In this document: positions 44,680 to 52,007 of the stretch, one piece after another | How the letters are laid out: every line of letters begins with the position of its first letter | Position numbering within the stretch: the stretch's first letter is position 1 | DNA from: Pseudoxanthomonas koreensis_A | Lineage (GTDB): Bacteria; Pseudomonadota; Gammaproteobacteria; Xanthomonadales; Xanthomonadaceae | Length of the DNA: 64,000 bases | Reading direction: 5' to 3' | Assembly: GCF_041890415.1 (NCBI RefSeq) | Contig: NZ_CP169056.1 | Coordinates: forward strand, 1,364,001 to 1,428,000 | Position numbers and translations under genes: made by a program | Notes under the pieces: model-generated | Database searches by the model: none | What the model saw: the letters and a program-made list of their open reading frames with translations, nothing else | What the model was told of the DNA's origin: nothing

Positions 44680-47031
44680 GTGGCCAAGGCACTGACGGAA
44701 CGCAGCAAGTCTCCCCGCGGCAAGCCCGCGCACGAGGAACGCACGCCCGGCATCCGGCGCCAGCGGTTGTGGCGTGACCTGGCATTGATCGTGATTGCGC
44801 CGTTGCTGCTGTATCTGCTGGCGTGCCTGTTCACCTATTCGCCCACTGATCCGGGCTGGTCGCACAGCGGCAGCGTGGTCGCGCCCATCCACAACCTGGG
44901 CGGCCGTGCAGGTGCGTGGACCGCCGACGTGCTGCTGCAACTGTTCGGGCATGCCGCCTTCGTGCTGCCGCTGGTGATCGGCGCGGTGGCGTGGATCGCA
45001 CTGTTCGGCCTGGGCGAGGAGGATGAGCTTGGTCCTGCGCTGCGGCTGGTGGGCATCGTCGGCTTCCTGATTGCAGTTACCGGGCTGCTGCACATGCGCC
45101 TGCTCGGCGTCGGCGGGGGCGGCGACGTGGCCCGTGCCGGTGGCGTGATCGGGCAACTGGTGGGCAAGTCGCTCGCGGCCGGCTTCGGTGCGCTGGGCGC
45201 CAACCTGTTCCTGCTGGCGCTGCTGCTGGTGTCGGTGACCCTGGCCACCGGCCTGTCCTGGTTCTGGGTGATGGAACGGATCGGTGCCGGCGTGCTGGCG
45301 CTGCCGGACCTGCTGCGGCGCAAGTCGCAGCAGGCCGGGGAGTGGCAGCGTGCGCGCAACCTGCGCGGCGAACGCGAGGAAGTCCGGCGCACCGACGCGG
45401 TGCGCCAGGCCCGGCGCGAGCCGGTCAAGATCGAGCCGCCCCCGGCAGTGGTGGTGGAGAAGAGCGAGCGGGCCAAGCGCGAAACCCAGATCCCGCTGTT
45501 CCAGGGCGCCGGTGGCACCGCGGACGGCCTGCCGCCGCTGGCCCTGCTGGACGACCCCAAGCCACAGACCAAGGGCTATTCCGAAGAGACCCTGGAAACC
45601 CTGTCACGGCAGATCGAGTTCAAGCTCAAGGATTTCCGGATCGACGTGCAGGCGGTCGGCGCCTATCCGGGCCCGGTGATCACCCGCTTCGAGCTGGAGC
45701 CGGCACCGGGGGTCAAGGTCAGCCAGATCAGTTCGCTGGACAAGGACATCGCCCGCGGCCTGTCGGTCAAGTCGGTGCGCGTGGTCGACGTGATCCCGGG
45801 CAAGTCGGTGGTCGGCCTGGAGATCCCCAACACCAGCCGGGAGATGATCTTCCTGTCCGAGCTGCTGCGCTCCAAGGAATACGACAAGTCCGGCAGCCCG
45901 CTCACCCTGGCCCTGGGCAAGGACATCGCCGGCCGCCCGACCGTGGCCGACCTGGCGCGCATGCCGCACCTGCTGGTGGCCGGTACCACCGGCTCGGGCA
46001 AGTCGGTGGCGGTCAACGCCATGGTCCTGAGCCTGCTGTACAAGGCCAGCCCGAAGGAACTGCGGGTGCTGATGATCGACCCGAAGATGCTCGAGCTGAG
46101 CGTCTACCAGGACATCCCGCACCTGCTGGCGCCGGTGGTCACCGACATGAAGGAGGCAGCCAATGGCCTGCGCTGGTGCGTGGCCGAGATGGAGCGGCGC
46201 TACAAGCTGATGAGCGCGGTGGGCGTGCGCAACCTGGCCGGCTTCAACAAGAAGGTCAGGGACGCCATCGACGCCGGCCAGCCGCTGATGGACCCGCTGT
46301 TCAAGCCCAACCCGGAGCTGGGCGAAGCGCCGCGCCCGCTGGAGCCGCTGCCGTTCATCGTCATCTTCATCGACGAATTCGCCGACATGATGATGATTGT
46401 CGGCAAGAAGGTGGAGGAGTTGATCGCACGCCTGGCGCAGAAGGCGCGCGCCGCCGGCATCCACCTGATCCTGGCCACCCAGCGGCCGTCGGTGGATGTG
46501 ATTACGGGCCTTATCAAAGCGAATATCCCGACCCGCATCGCCTTCCAGGTCTCCAGCAAGATCGACTCGCGCACCATCCTGGACCAGTCCGGTGCCGAGA
46601 CCCTGCTCGGCCACGGCGACATGCTCTACCTGCCGCCGGGCACGGCCATGCCCGAGCGCATCCATGGCGCCTTCGTCAGCGACGACGAGGTGCACCGCGT
46701 CGTCGAGCACCTCAAGGCCAGCGGTACCGCCGATTACGTCGAAGGCGTGCTGGACGAAGTGCAGACCATGGGCGACGGCGTGGTGGTGGGCGCGACCGGC
46801 CTGCCCGAATCGGGCGCAGGCGGAGACGAATCGGACCCGCTGTACGACGAGGCCGTGCGCATCGTAACCGAAACCCGGCGCGCGTCCATCTCCGGCGTGC
46901 AGCGCCGGCTGAAGATCGGCTACAACCGCGCCGCACGCCTGATCGAAGCCATGGAGGCTGCCGGCGTGGTCACCCCGCCGGAGCACAACGGCGACCGCAG
47001 CGTCCTGGCCCCGCCGCCTCCGCGCGATTGA
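44680..47031 (+). CDS. ftsK: DNA translocase FtsK
   Basis: A 783-residue FtsK/SpoIIIE protein with a GTG start. Four membrane helices lie in about residues 25-195. A short basic linker of about 100 residues (much shorter than E. coli's) precedes the motor. The motor has LLVAGTTGSGKSVAVNAM (Walker A) and FIVIFIDEFADMMM (Walker B). The gamma winged-helix domain ends the protein (SISGVQRRLKIGYNRAARLIEAME), which reads KOPS sites. It pumps chromosome ends apart and activates XerCD at dif during division. lolA and rarA follow, the common ftsK-lolA-rarA order. Confidence 0.96.
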   Translation: MAKALTERSKSPRGKPAHEERTPGIRRQRLWRDLALIVIAPLLLYLLACLFTYSPTDPGWSHSGSVVAPIHNLGGRAGAWTADVLLQLFGHAAFVLPLVIGAVAWIALFGLGEEDELGPALRLVGIVGFLIAVTGLLHMRLLGVGGGGDVARAGGVIGQLVGKSLAAGFGALGANLFLLALLLVSVTLATGLSWFWVMERIGAGVLALPDLLRRKSQQAGEWQRARNLRGEREEVRRTDAVRQARREPVKIEPPPAVVVEKSERAKRETQIPLFQGAGGTADGLPPLALLDDPKPQTKGYSEETLETLSRQIEFKLKDFRIDVQAVGAYPGPVITRFELEPAPGVKVSQISSLDKDIARGLSVKSVRVVDVIPGKSVVGLEIPNTSREMIFLSELLRSKEYDKSGSPLTLALGKDIAGRPTVADLARMPHLLVAGTTGSGKSVAVNAMVLSLLYKASPKELRVLMIDPKMLELSVYQDIPHLLAPVVTDMKEAANGLRWCVAEMERRYKLMSAVGVRNLAGFNKKVRDAIDAGQPLMDPLFKPNPELGEAPRPLEPLPFIVIFIDEFADMMMIVGKKVEELIARLAQKARAAGIHLILATQRPSVDVITGLIKANIPTRIAFQVSSKIDSRTILDQSGAETLLGHGDMLYLPPGTAMPERIHGAFVSDDEVHRVVEHLKASGTADYVEGVLDEVQTMGDGVVVGATGLPESGAGGDESDPLYDEAVRIVTETRRASISGVQRRLKIGYNRAARLIEAMEAAGVVTPPEHNGDRSVLAPPPPRD

Positions 47032-47105
47032 GGCCACCGCCTCTGCGCCTGCGTTCAGGTTGATCGCGGCACACTTCGGCCCGACCTGATACGGACCTTG
47101 CACGC

Positions 47106-47753
47106 ATGCCGCACCACCTCCGTCACGCACTTTTCGGATTGACCCTGCTGGTCGGCACGGCCGCCGGCATGTTCGCCGGTGATGCAATGGCCGGCGCACG
47201 CGACGACCTGGCCCGCTTCACCAGCGGCCTGAAGGGCCTGGAAGGGCGCTTCACCCAGCAGGTGTCCGACCCGAACGGGCGGGCCAGGGAAACCAGCAGC
47301 GGCAGCGTCGCGGTGTCCGCGCCGCGCCTGTTCCGCTGGGAGTACGTCAAGCCGTTCGAGCAACTGATCGTGGCCGATGGCGACAAGCTGTGGATCTACG
47401 AGCCCGACCTGCAGCAAGCCACCGTGCGTGCCCAAGGCGAAGAGGAACGCAACAGTCCGCTGGTCGCGCTGTTCGACCCGGCCCGGCTCGAGCGCCAGTT
47501 CGACCTCAGTGAAGAAGCGGTGCCCAGCGACGGCCTGCACTGGTTGACCCTCACCCCCAAGGTCGATGCCGAAGCCAGCTTCCAGATGGCGCGGCTTGGC
47601 TTTGGATCGCAGGGCCTGGCGCGCATGCAGGTGCTGGACCTGGTCGGGCAGACCACCGACATCCGCTTCGAGGACTGGCGACGCAATCCGTCGTTCGCCG
47701 CCGGCACGTTCCAGTTCAAGCCGGGCAAGGATGTCGACATCGTCGGCGAATAA
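47106..47753 (+). CDS. lolA: outer-membrane lipoprotein carrier protein LolA
   Basis: A 215-residue periplasmic protein with a signal peptide (FGLTLLVGTAAGMFAGDAMA). The mature part has LEGRFTQQVSDPNGRARETSSG and FRWEYVKPFEQLIVADGDKLWIYEPDLQQ, both characteristic of LolA. It ferries lipoproteins from LolCDE to LolB; FlgH and the small lipoprotein at 59430 would be clients. It lies 74 bp after ftsK and 54 bp before rarA. Confidence 0.95.
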   Translation: MPHHLRHALFGLTLLVGTAAGMFAGDAMAGARDDLARFTSGLKGLEGRFTQQVSDPNGRARETSSGSVAVSAPRLFRWEYVKPFEQLIVADGDKLWIYEPDLQQATVRAQGEEERNSPLVALFDPARLERQFDLSEEAVPSDGLHWLTLTPKVDAEASFQMARLGFGSQGLARMQVLDLVGQTTDIRFEDWRRNPSFAAGTFQFKPGKDVDIVGE

Positions 47754-47807
47754 GCCGCACCCCGCGCGTCGCACCCCGGCTCCCGCGCCTGCACCTATCA
47801 TGGGCGC

Positions 47808-49175
47808 ATGAGCCGTCCCCGCAGTCCCCGACCCACCGCCACCGCCGGCCACCTGCTGGCCGACGACCTCCGCCAGGAGGCCATGCGCCCGCTGGCCGAG
47901 CGCGTGCGCCCGCGCAGCCTGGACGAAATGGTCGGGCAGCGGCGCCTGCTGGCGCCGGACTCGGCCCTGCGCCGTGCGGTGGAAGCGGGCAGGGTGCACT
48001 CAATGGTGCTGTGGGGGCCGCCGGGCTGCGGCAAGACCACCCTGGCACTGCTGCTGGCGCAGTACGCCGATGCCGATTTCCGTGCCATCTCGGCCGTGCT
48101 CTCCGGCCTGCCGGAGGTTCGCCAGGTCCTGGCCGAGGCGGCGCAGCGGTTCGATGAAGGCCGTCGCACCGTCCTGTTCGTGGACGAGGTGCACCGTTTC
48201 AACAAGGCCCAGCAGGATGCATTCCTGCCGCACATCGAGCGCGGCAGCATCGTGTTCGTCGGCGCCACCACCGAGAACCCCTCGTTCGAGCTGAACTCGG
48301 CGCTGCTGTCGCGTTGCCGCGTGCACGTGATGGAAGCGGTGTCGGTGCAGGACATCATGGCCGCATTGCGGCGCGCACTGGACGATGCCGAGCGCGGCCT
48401 GGGCGGGCAGGGGATCGCGATCGAAGAAGGCGCGCTGGGCGAGATTGCCGGCGCGGCCGACGGCGACGTGCGCCGTGCCCTGACCCTGCTGGAAATTGCT
48501 GCCGAACTGGCCGCCGACGAGGGCGGCCGGATCACCGAGGCGACCCTGCTGCAGGTGCTGGCCGACCGCACCCGGCGCTTCGACAAGGGCGGCGAGCAGT
48601 TCTACGACCAGATCTCGGCGCTGCACAAGTCGGTGCGCAGTTCCAACCCGGACGCGGCTGCGTACTGGCTGGCACGGATGCTGGATGGCGGCTGCGACCC
48701 CTCGTACCTGGCCCGTCGGCTGACCAGGATGGCGATCGAAGACATCGGCCTGGCCGACCCGCGGGCATGGCGCATGGCGCTGGATGCCTGGGACACCTAC
48801 GAGCGGCTGGGCAGCCCGGAAGGCGACCTGGCCCTGGCCCAGGCCGCGATCTACCTGGCCAGCACGGCCAAGTCCAATGCCGCATATGCCGCCTACAAGG
48901 CAGCCCAGGCCGACGTGCGCCAGCACGGGACCGCCGAGGTGCCGCTGCACCTGCGAAACGCGCCGACCAAGCTGATGAAGCAACTCGGCTACGCAAAGGG
49001 TTACCAGTACGACCACGATGCCGAAGGCGGCATCGCCCTGGACCAGACCGGATTCCCGGACGCGCTCGGCGAGCGCGTGTACTACCGCCCGGTCGAGCGC
49101 GGCCTGGAAATCAAGCTGAAGGAAAAGCTCGACCGCCTGCGCGAGGCGCGCGAACGGGCACGCAAACCGGGCTGA
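47808..49175 (+). CDS. rarA: replication-associated recombination protein A
   Basis: A 455-residue AAA+ protein, also called MgsA. Conserved pieces are ERVRPRSLDEMVGQRRLL, Walker A LWGPPGCGKTTLALLLA, Walker B VLFVDEVHRFNKAQQD, sensor 1 GATTENPSFELN and the C-terminal tetramerisation region (IEDIGLADPRAW, GYKYDHD-like YQYDHDAEGG). It acts at stalled forks and single-strand gaps. It is the last gene of the ftsK-lolA-rarA run and is convergent with the GH9 gene. Confidence 0.95.
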   Translation: MSRPRSPRPTATAGHLLADDLRQEAMRPLAERVRPRSLDEMVGQRRLLAPDSALRRAVEAGRVHSMVLWGPPGCGKTTLALLLAQYADADFRAISAVLSGLPEVRQVLAEAAQRFDEGRRTVLFVDEVHRFNKAQQDAFLPHIERGSIVFVGATTENPSFELNSALLSRCRVHVMEAVSVQDIMAALRRALDDAERGLGGQGIAIEEGALGEIAGAADGDVRRALTLLEIAAELAADEGGRITEATLLQVLADRTRRFDKGGEQFYDQISALHKSVRSSNPDAAAYWLARMLDGGCDPSYLARRLTRMAIEDIGLADPRAWRMALDAWDTYERLGSPEGDLALAQAAIYLASTAKSNAAYAAYKAAQADVRQHGTAEVPLHLRNAPTKLMKQLGYAKGYQYDHDAEGGIALDQTGFPDALGERVYYRPVERGLEIKLKEKLDRLREARERARKPG

Positions 49176-49186
49176 GGGGCCAGCCA

Positions 49187-49222
49187 TGGCGAAGCACCGG
49201 GCCATGGCCCGATGCTTCGCCA
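49187..49222. terminator. long hairpin between rarA and the GH9 gene
   Basis: A near-perfect palindrome (TGGCGAAGCA ... TGCTTCGCCA around GGGCCATGGCCC, one mismatch) fills most of the 54-bp gap between the two stop codons. It lacks a T-run on either side, so it is a convergent hairpin rather than a textbook intrinsic terminator. Confidence 0.5.
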
Positions 49223-49229
49223 CATATCG

Positions 49230-51710
49230 CTATCGCTGCTGCGCCGTGTGCTGCGCCGCCGCCAGGGCCAGGAACATGAAGTTCTCCGCGCCGCCGCCAA
49301 TCACGTACTCGCGCTGCTGCCAGAAGTACGGCCAGATCTTCAGCTCGGGCAGGTCCGGGCGGATCAGTGCCGTGCCCGAGATCACCCCGCCCGGGATGTA
49401 GCCCCAATCGGCACGGTTGGTGCCATAGGCCACCGTGGCCGAGTGTGCACCCACGCCGGAGGCGAAGGATTCGGTGACGTTGCCCGGGTGCACGCCCAGC
49501 ACGAAATTGAGCGCATCCATCTGCAGCGCATCGGAGGTGTGCTGCGGCCAGCCCTTGCGGAAGAAGTACTGGTCCACGCCGAAGCGCTGGATGTCCCAGC
49601 CGGCACCCCAGATATAGGGCACGTAGGGCACCCGGTACGGGGTCCTGGTCGCCTCGTCGGCGAGCTTGGCCTGGTGCGCCGCAACCGCGGCATCGACCTC
49701 GCGCAGGAACGCGGCGTCCTTGACCAGCGGCAGGGCACTGGACAGGGCAGGACCGGTCTTGTCGATCGCCGCCACGATGTCGGGCTTGAGCGCCAGCAGC
49801 GCATCCACGTAGGCCTGGTCGCCGGTGCTGCGGGCCAGTTCGCTCAGCGCTGCCACCTTGGCGCCGACATTGGTGGCCCGGCCCAGGGCCTTGGCGGTCA
49901 GGTCGATGGCCGCGTCCAGGGCTTCCCTGGCCATGGCCGGATTGGACGTGCGCAGGACGCGTGCCGCCACCGCCAGGCCCGAGGCCGTGGACAGCTCGCG
50001 GTTGGGGTTGTCCTCGGTGAACACCCAGCGGTCGTCGTTGATCGATGACGTGGTGCCGGTGCGGTCACCGGCGGGCAGGGCGGGGTCGTAGGCCAGGTTG
50101 TCGGTCTGGGTGGTGACGTCGCCCAGCAGCACGTACTGCTCCAGGGTCGGTTCGATCACGCCGCGATAGGTGCGGCCCAGCGCCCGATAGCCGGCCAGCA
50201 CGTTGAGCAGGCCGTGTTCGATCTGCTGGAGGCCGTCATTGACCCCGTCCGGGCGCAGCAGGTGGGCTTCCTTGCGTGCCTGGTCGATGGTGGTGGTGTC
50301 ATGGTCCAGGCCGAACTCCTCGACCATCTGCGCCAGCAGCTTGATCGTGCCCATCTGGCTCTCGATGCGCAGGTCGTAGTCGCCGGCGTCATGCCAGCCA
50401 CCCACGGCCATGCCCGGGATGCGGTCGCCGGGCTTGAAGCGGGTGAGGGTGTCGGCGCCCTGGTCGTAGCCGTCGAAATGCACGCCGGCCGGAGCCATGC
50501 GCGCATCGTCCATGTGGTCCAGGCCATGCCAGGTGCGGTAGTTCTCCTTGACCAGCATGTGGCACATCTGCGCCGGCAGGAAATACTCCAGGGTGGGCTG
50601 CCACACGCCACGGTCGAACACGTCCTCGCCGATGCGGAAGGCATGGGTGCGCTTGCCACGGTAGGACAGCTCGTACATGCCCGGTTCGCGCACCGCGCTC
50701 AGGTCCGCGGTGAGGTAGTGGTAGCGCAGGAACTTGCCCCACGACCTGGGCGTGTAACGCGCCGCCTCCCTGGGGCCATCCTCGGTGATGCGGTACAGGG
50801 TGAGCACGTCAGCGCGGGTGTCGCGCTTGTCCTGTTCGATGATGACGGTCTTGGCCTGGTCGGGCCGGTAGCCCACCTGGGAGACCTGGACCACCGGCGC
50901 ATAGCGCCATTCGGGCACCACGTTGGGCGTCACCACCCAGGTGATCGCGTCACGGGTAGCGCCGGGGCGCGTCAGCTCGCGCACGATGTACCAGCCATTG
51001 TTCATGTTGCCGCGACCATCCAGCAGCACCAGCTCGCCGCTGCGGCTTTCGATCTTCAGGCGCTGCAGCGGGCTCTCGGGGGCGACCACCAGGCTGCTGC
51101 CGGTCGCCAGCGGTGCGGTGAGCGTGTGGCCTTCCATCGTGACCACCGGGCCGTTTGCCTGGCGCGGGAAACTGCCCGCGGCACCGTCCATGAGATAGGA
51201 CTTGCCGAACAGGTCGGTCGGGAACAGCTCGAAATTGAAGCCGACCTTGCCTTCCCACTGCGCGGGCAACGGCTTGTCCAGGTGCACCGAGACCTGGAAG
51301 GCGTGGCCGTCCAGCGGCGTGACTCCCACCTCGTAGCGGAAATCCAGGTCCGGGTACTCGATCGGATTGAAGCCCTTGCGGTTCTTGCTTTCGTCCGGGT
51401 AGCGCAAGGCCTGGGTCACGGTGCCGGTGGCCGCATCATGCGTCGTCTTTCCGTCACCGGCCGGGACCGGCGACCACTGGCCGGGCGAAGGCTCCAGCCG
51501 CAGGTCGCCATTGGCCGCCACGCGCTCGCCATGCTGGATCACGGTCACGCCGGTCTGGTGGCCGTCCGGGTAGATGTCGGCGAACACGGTGACGTTGAGG
51601 CCAGGCGCCTCGAAGTAGCCCTGTTCGTTGAGTTTGAGCTGCGAGGCGGCGCCCGCGTTGCCCGCCAGGGCAAGCAGGCTGGCTGCCGCCACGAATGTCA
51701 CACGCTTCAT
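49230..51710 (-). CDS. secreted glycoside hydrolase family 9 protein
   Basis: An 826-residue protein with a signal peptide (VAAASLLALAGNAGA). Residues about 25-265 form a beta-rich domain of unknown type. Residues about 270-360 form a CelD_N-type Ig-like domain (VVQVSQVGYRPDQAKTVII). The (alpha/alpha)6 GH9 domain follows, with the Asp pair in GGWHDAGDYD (437-446), NFVLGVHPGN, and the C-terminal acidic GGAENFMFL near 810. GH9 enzymes are mostly endoglucanases, and some are exo-acting beta-glucosidases; the substrate cannot be read here. GGGGAG precedes the ATG. No carbohydrate-binding module or secretion tag other than the signal peptide is apparent. Confidence 0.88.
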   Translation of the reverse strand: MKRVTFVAAASLLALAGNAGAASQLKLNEQGYFEAPGLNVTVFADIYPDGHQTGVTVIQHGERVAANGDLRLEPSPGQWSPVPAGDGKTTHDAATGTVTQALRYPDESKNRKGFNPIEYPDLDFRYEVGVTPLDGHAFQVSVHLDKPLPAQWEGKVGFNFELFPTDLFGKSYLMDGAAGSFPRQANGPVVTMEGHTLTAPLATGSSLVVAPESPLQRLKIESRSGELVLLDGRGNMNNGWYIVRELTRPGATRDAITWVVTPNVVPEWRYAPVVQVSQVGYRPDQAKTVIIEQDKRDTRADVLTLYRITEDGPREAARYTPRSWGKFLRYHYLTADLSAVREPGMYELSYRGKRTHAFRIGEDVFDRGVWQPTLEYFLPAQMCHMLVKENYRTWHGLDHMDDARMAPAGVHFDGYDQGADTLTRFKPGDRIPGMAVGGWHDAGDYDLRIESQMGTIKLLAQMVEEFGLDHDTTTIDQARKEAHLLRPDGVNDGLQQIEHGLLNVLAGYRALGRTYRGVIEPTLEQYVLLGDVTTQTDNLAYDPALPAGDRTGTTSSINDDRWVFTEDNPNRELSTASGLAVAARVLRTSNPAMAREALDAAIDLTAKALGRATNVGAKVAALSELARSTGDQAYVDALLALKPDIVAAIDKTGPALSSALPLVKDAAFLREVDAAVAAHQAKLADEATRTPYRVPYVPYIWGAGWDIQRFGVDQYFFRKGWPQHTSDALQMDALNFVLGVHPGNVTESFASGVGAHSATVAYGTNRADWGYIPGGVISGTALIRPDLPELKIWPYFWQQREYVIGGGAENFMFLALAAAQHTAQQR

Positions 51711-51791
51711 TGGTTCTCCCCGGTTCGAATCGTGCCGCCGGAAACCCGGCGGCGGGTTCAGCAGGATGCCAGCACTGCGACCGTCTCACAC

Positions 51792-51906
51792 GGCGCTGGC
51801 GACTGTGCATGCTCAGGTGTGATGGTAGGCGAGGGGGAAAGTTCCCGGCAGATTGCTGGCCCGCAGGGTGCGGACCGGGGGACATGAGCGGCAGCACACC
51901 AGCGCC
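51792..51906. repeat. dispersed structured repeat, copy B (nirS-GH9 gap)
   Basis: The conserved block 51855-51919 matches copy A near 19551-19615 in the same orientation. Its closing stem is GGCGCTGG (51792-51799) with CCAGCGCC (51899-51906), continued by TGTGC/GCACA across a 4-base bulge. In copy A the corresponding stem is GGCATGGG plus TGTGCTG. The stem sequence therefore changed on both sides together. On the minus strand it lies between the nirS terminator and the GH9 start. Confidence 0.6.
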
Positions 51907-51956
51907 AAAGCGCCGCAGCAATGCAACCGGCCCTTCCGGGTTCCCGAGAGAACAAT

Positions 51957-51984
51957 AAAAAAGAGCGGGAGCTTGCGCTCCCGC
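51957..51984 (-). terminator. rho-independent terminator of nirS
   Basis: On the minus strand GCGGGAGC-GCAA-GCTCCCGC is followed by TCTTTTTT. It starts 24 bp after the nirS stop. Confidence 0.9.
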
Positions 51985-52007
51985 CCCGGAGGTACTGCCG
52001 GTGCTGG

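Larger units (their letters stand above)
51711..52007. other. nirS-GH9 intergenic region (297 bp)
   Basis: From right to left it holds the nirS terminator, the second copy of the structured repeat, and a leader of about 80 bp before the GH9 start. No conventional gene is seen. Confidence 0.7.

Noticed and set aside
51780..51840. A Clp/CRP site (TGTGA-N6-TCACA) ahead of the GH9 gene
   Set aside because: One TGTGA half-site is present on the minus strand, but the partner half matches poorly; I would not call it without expression data.
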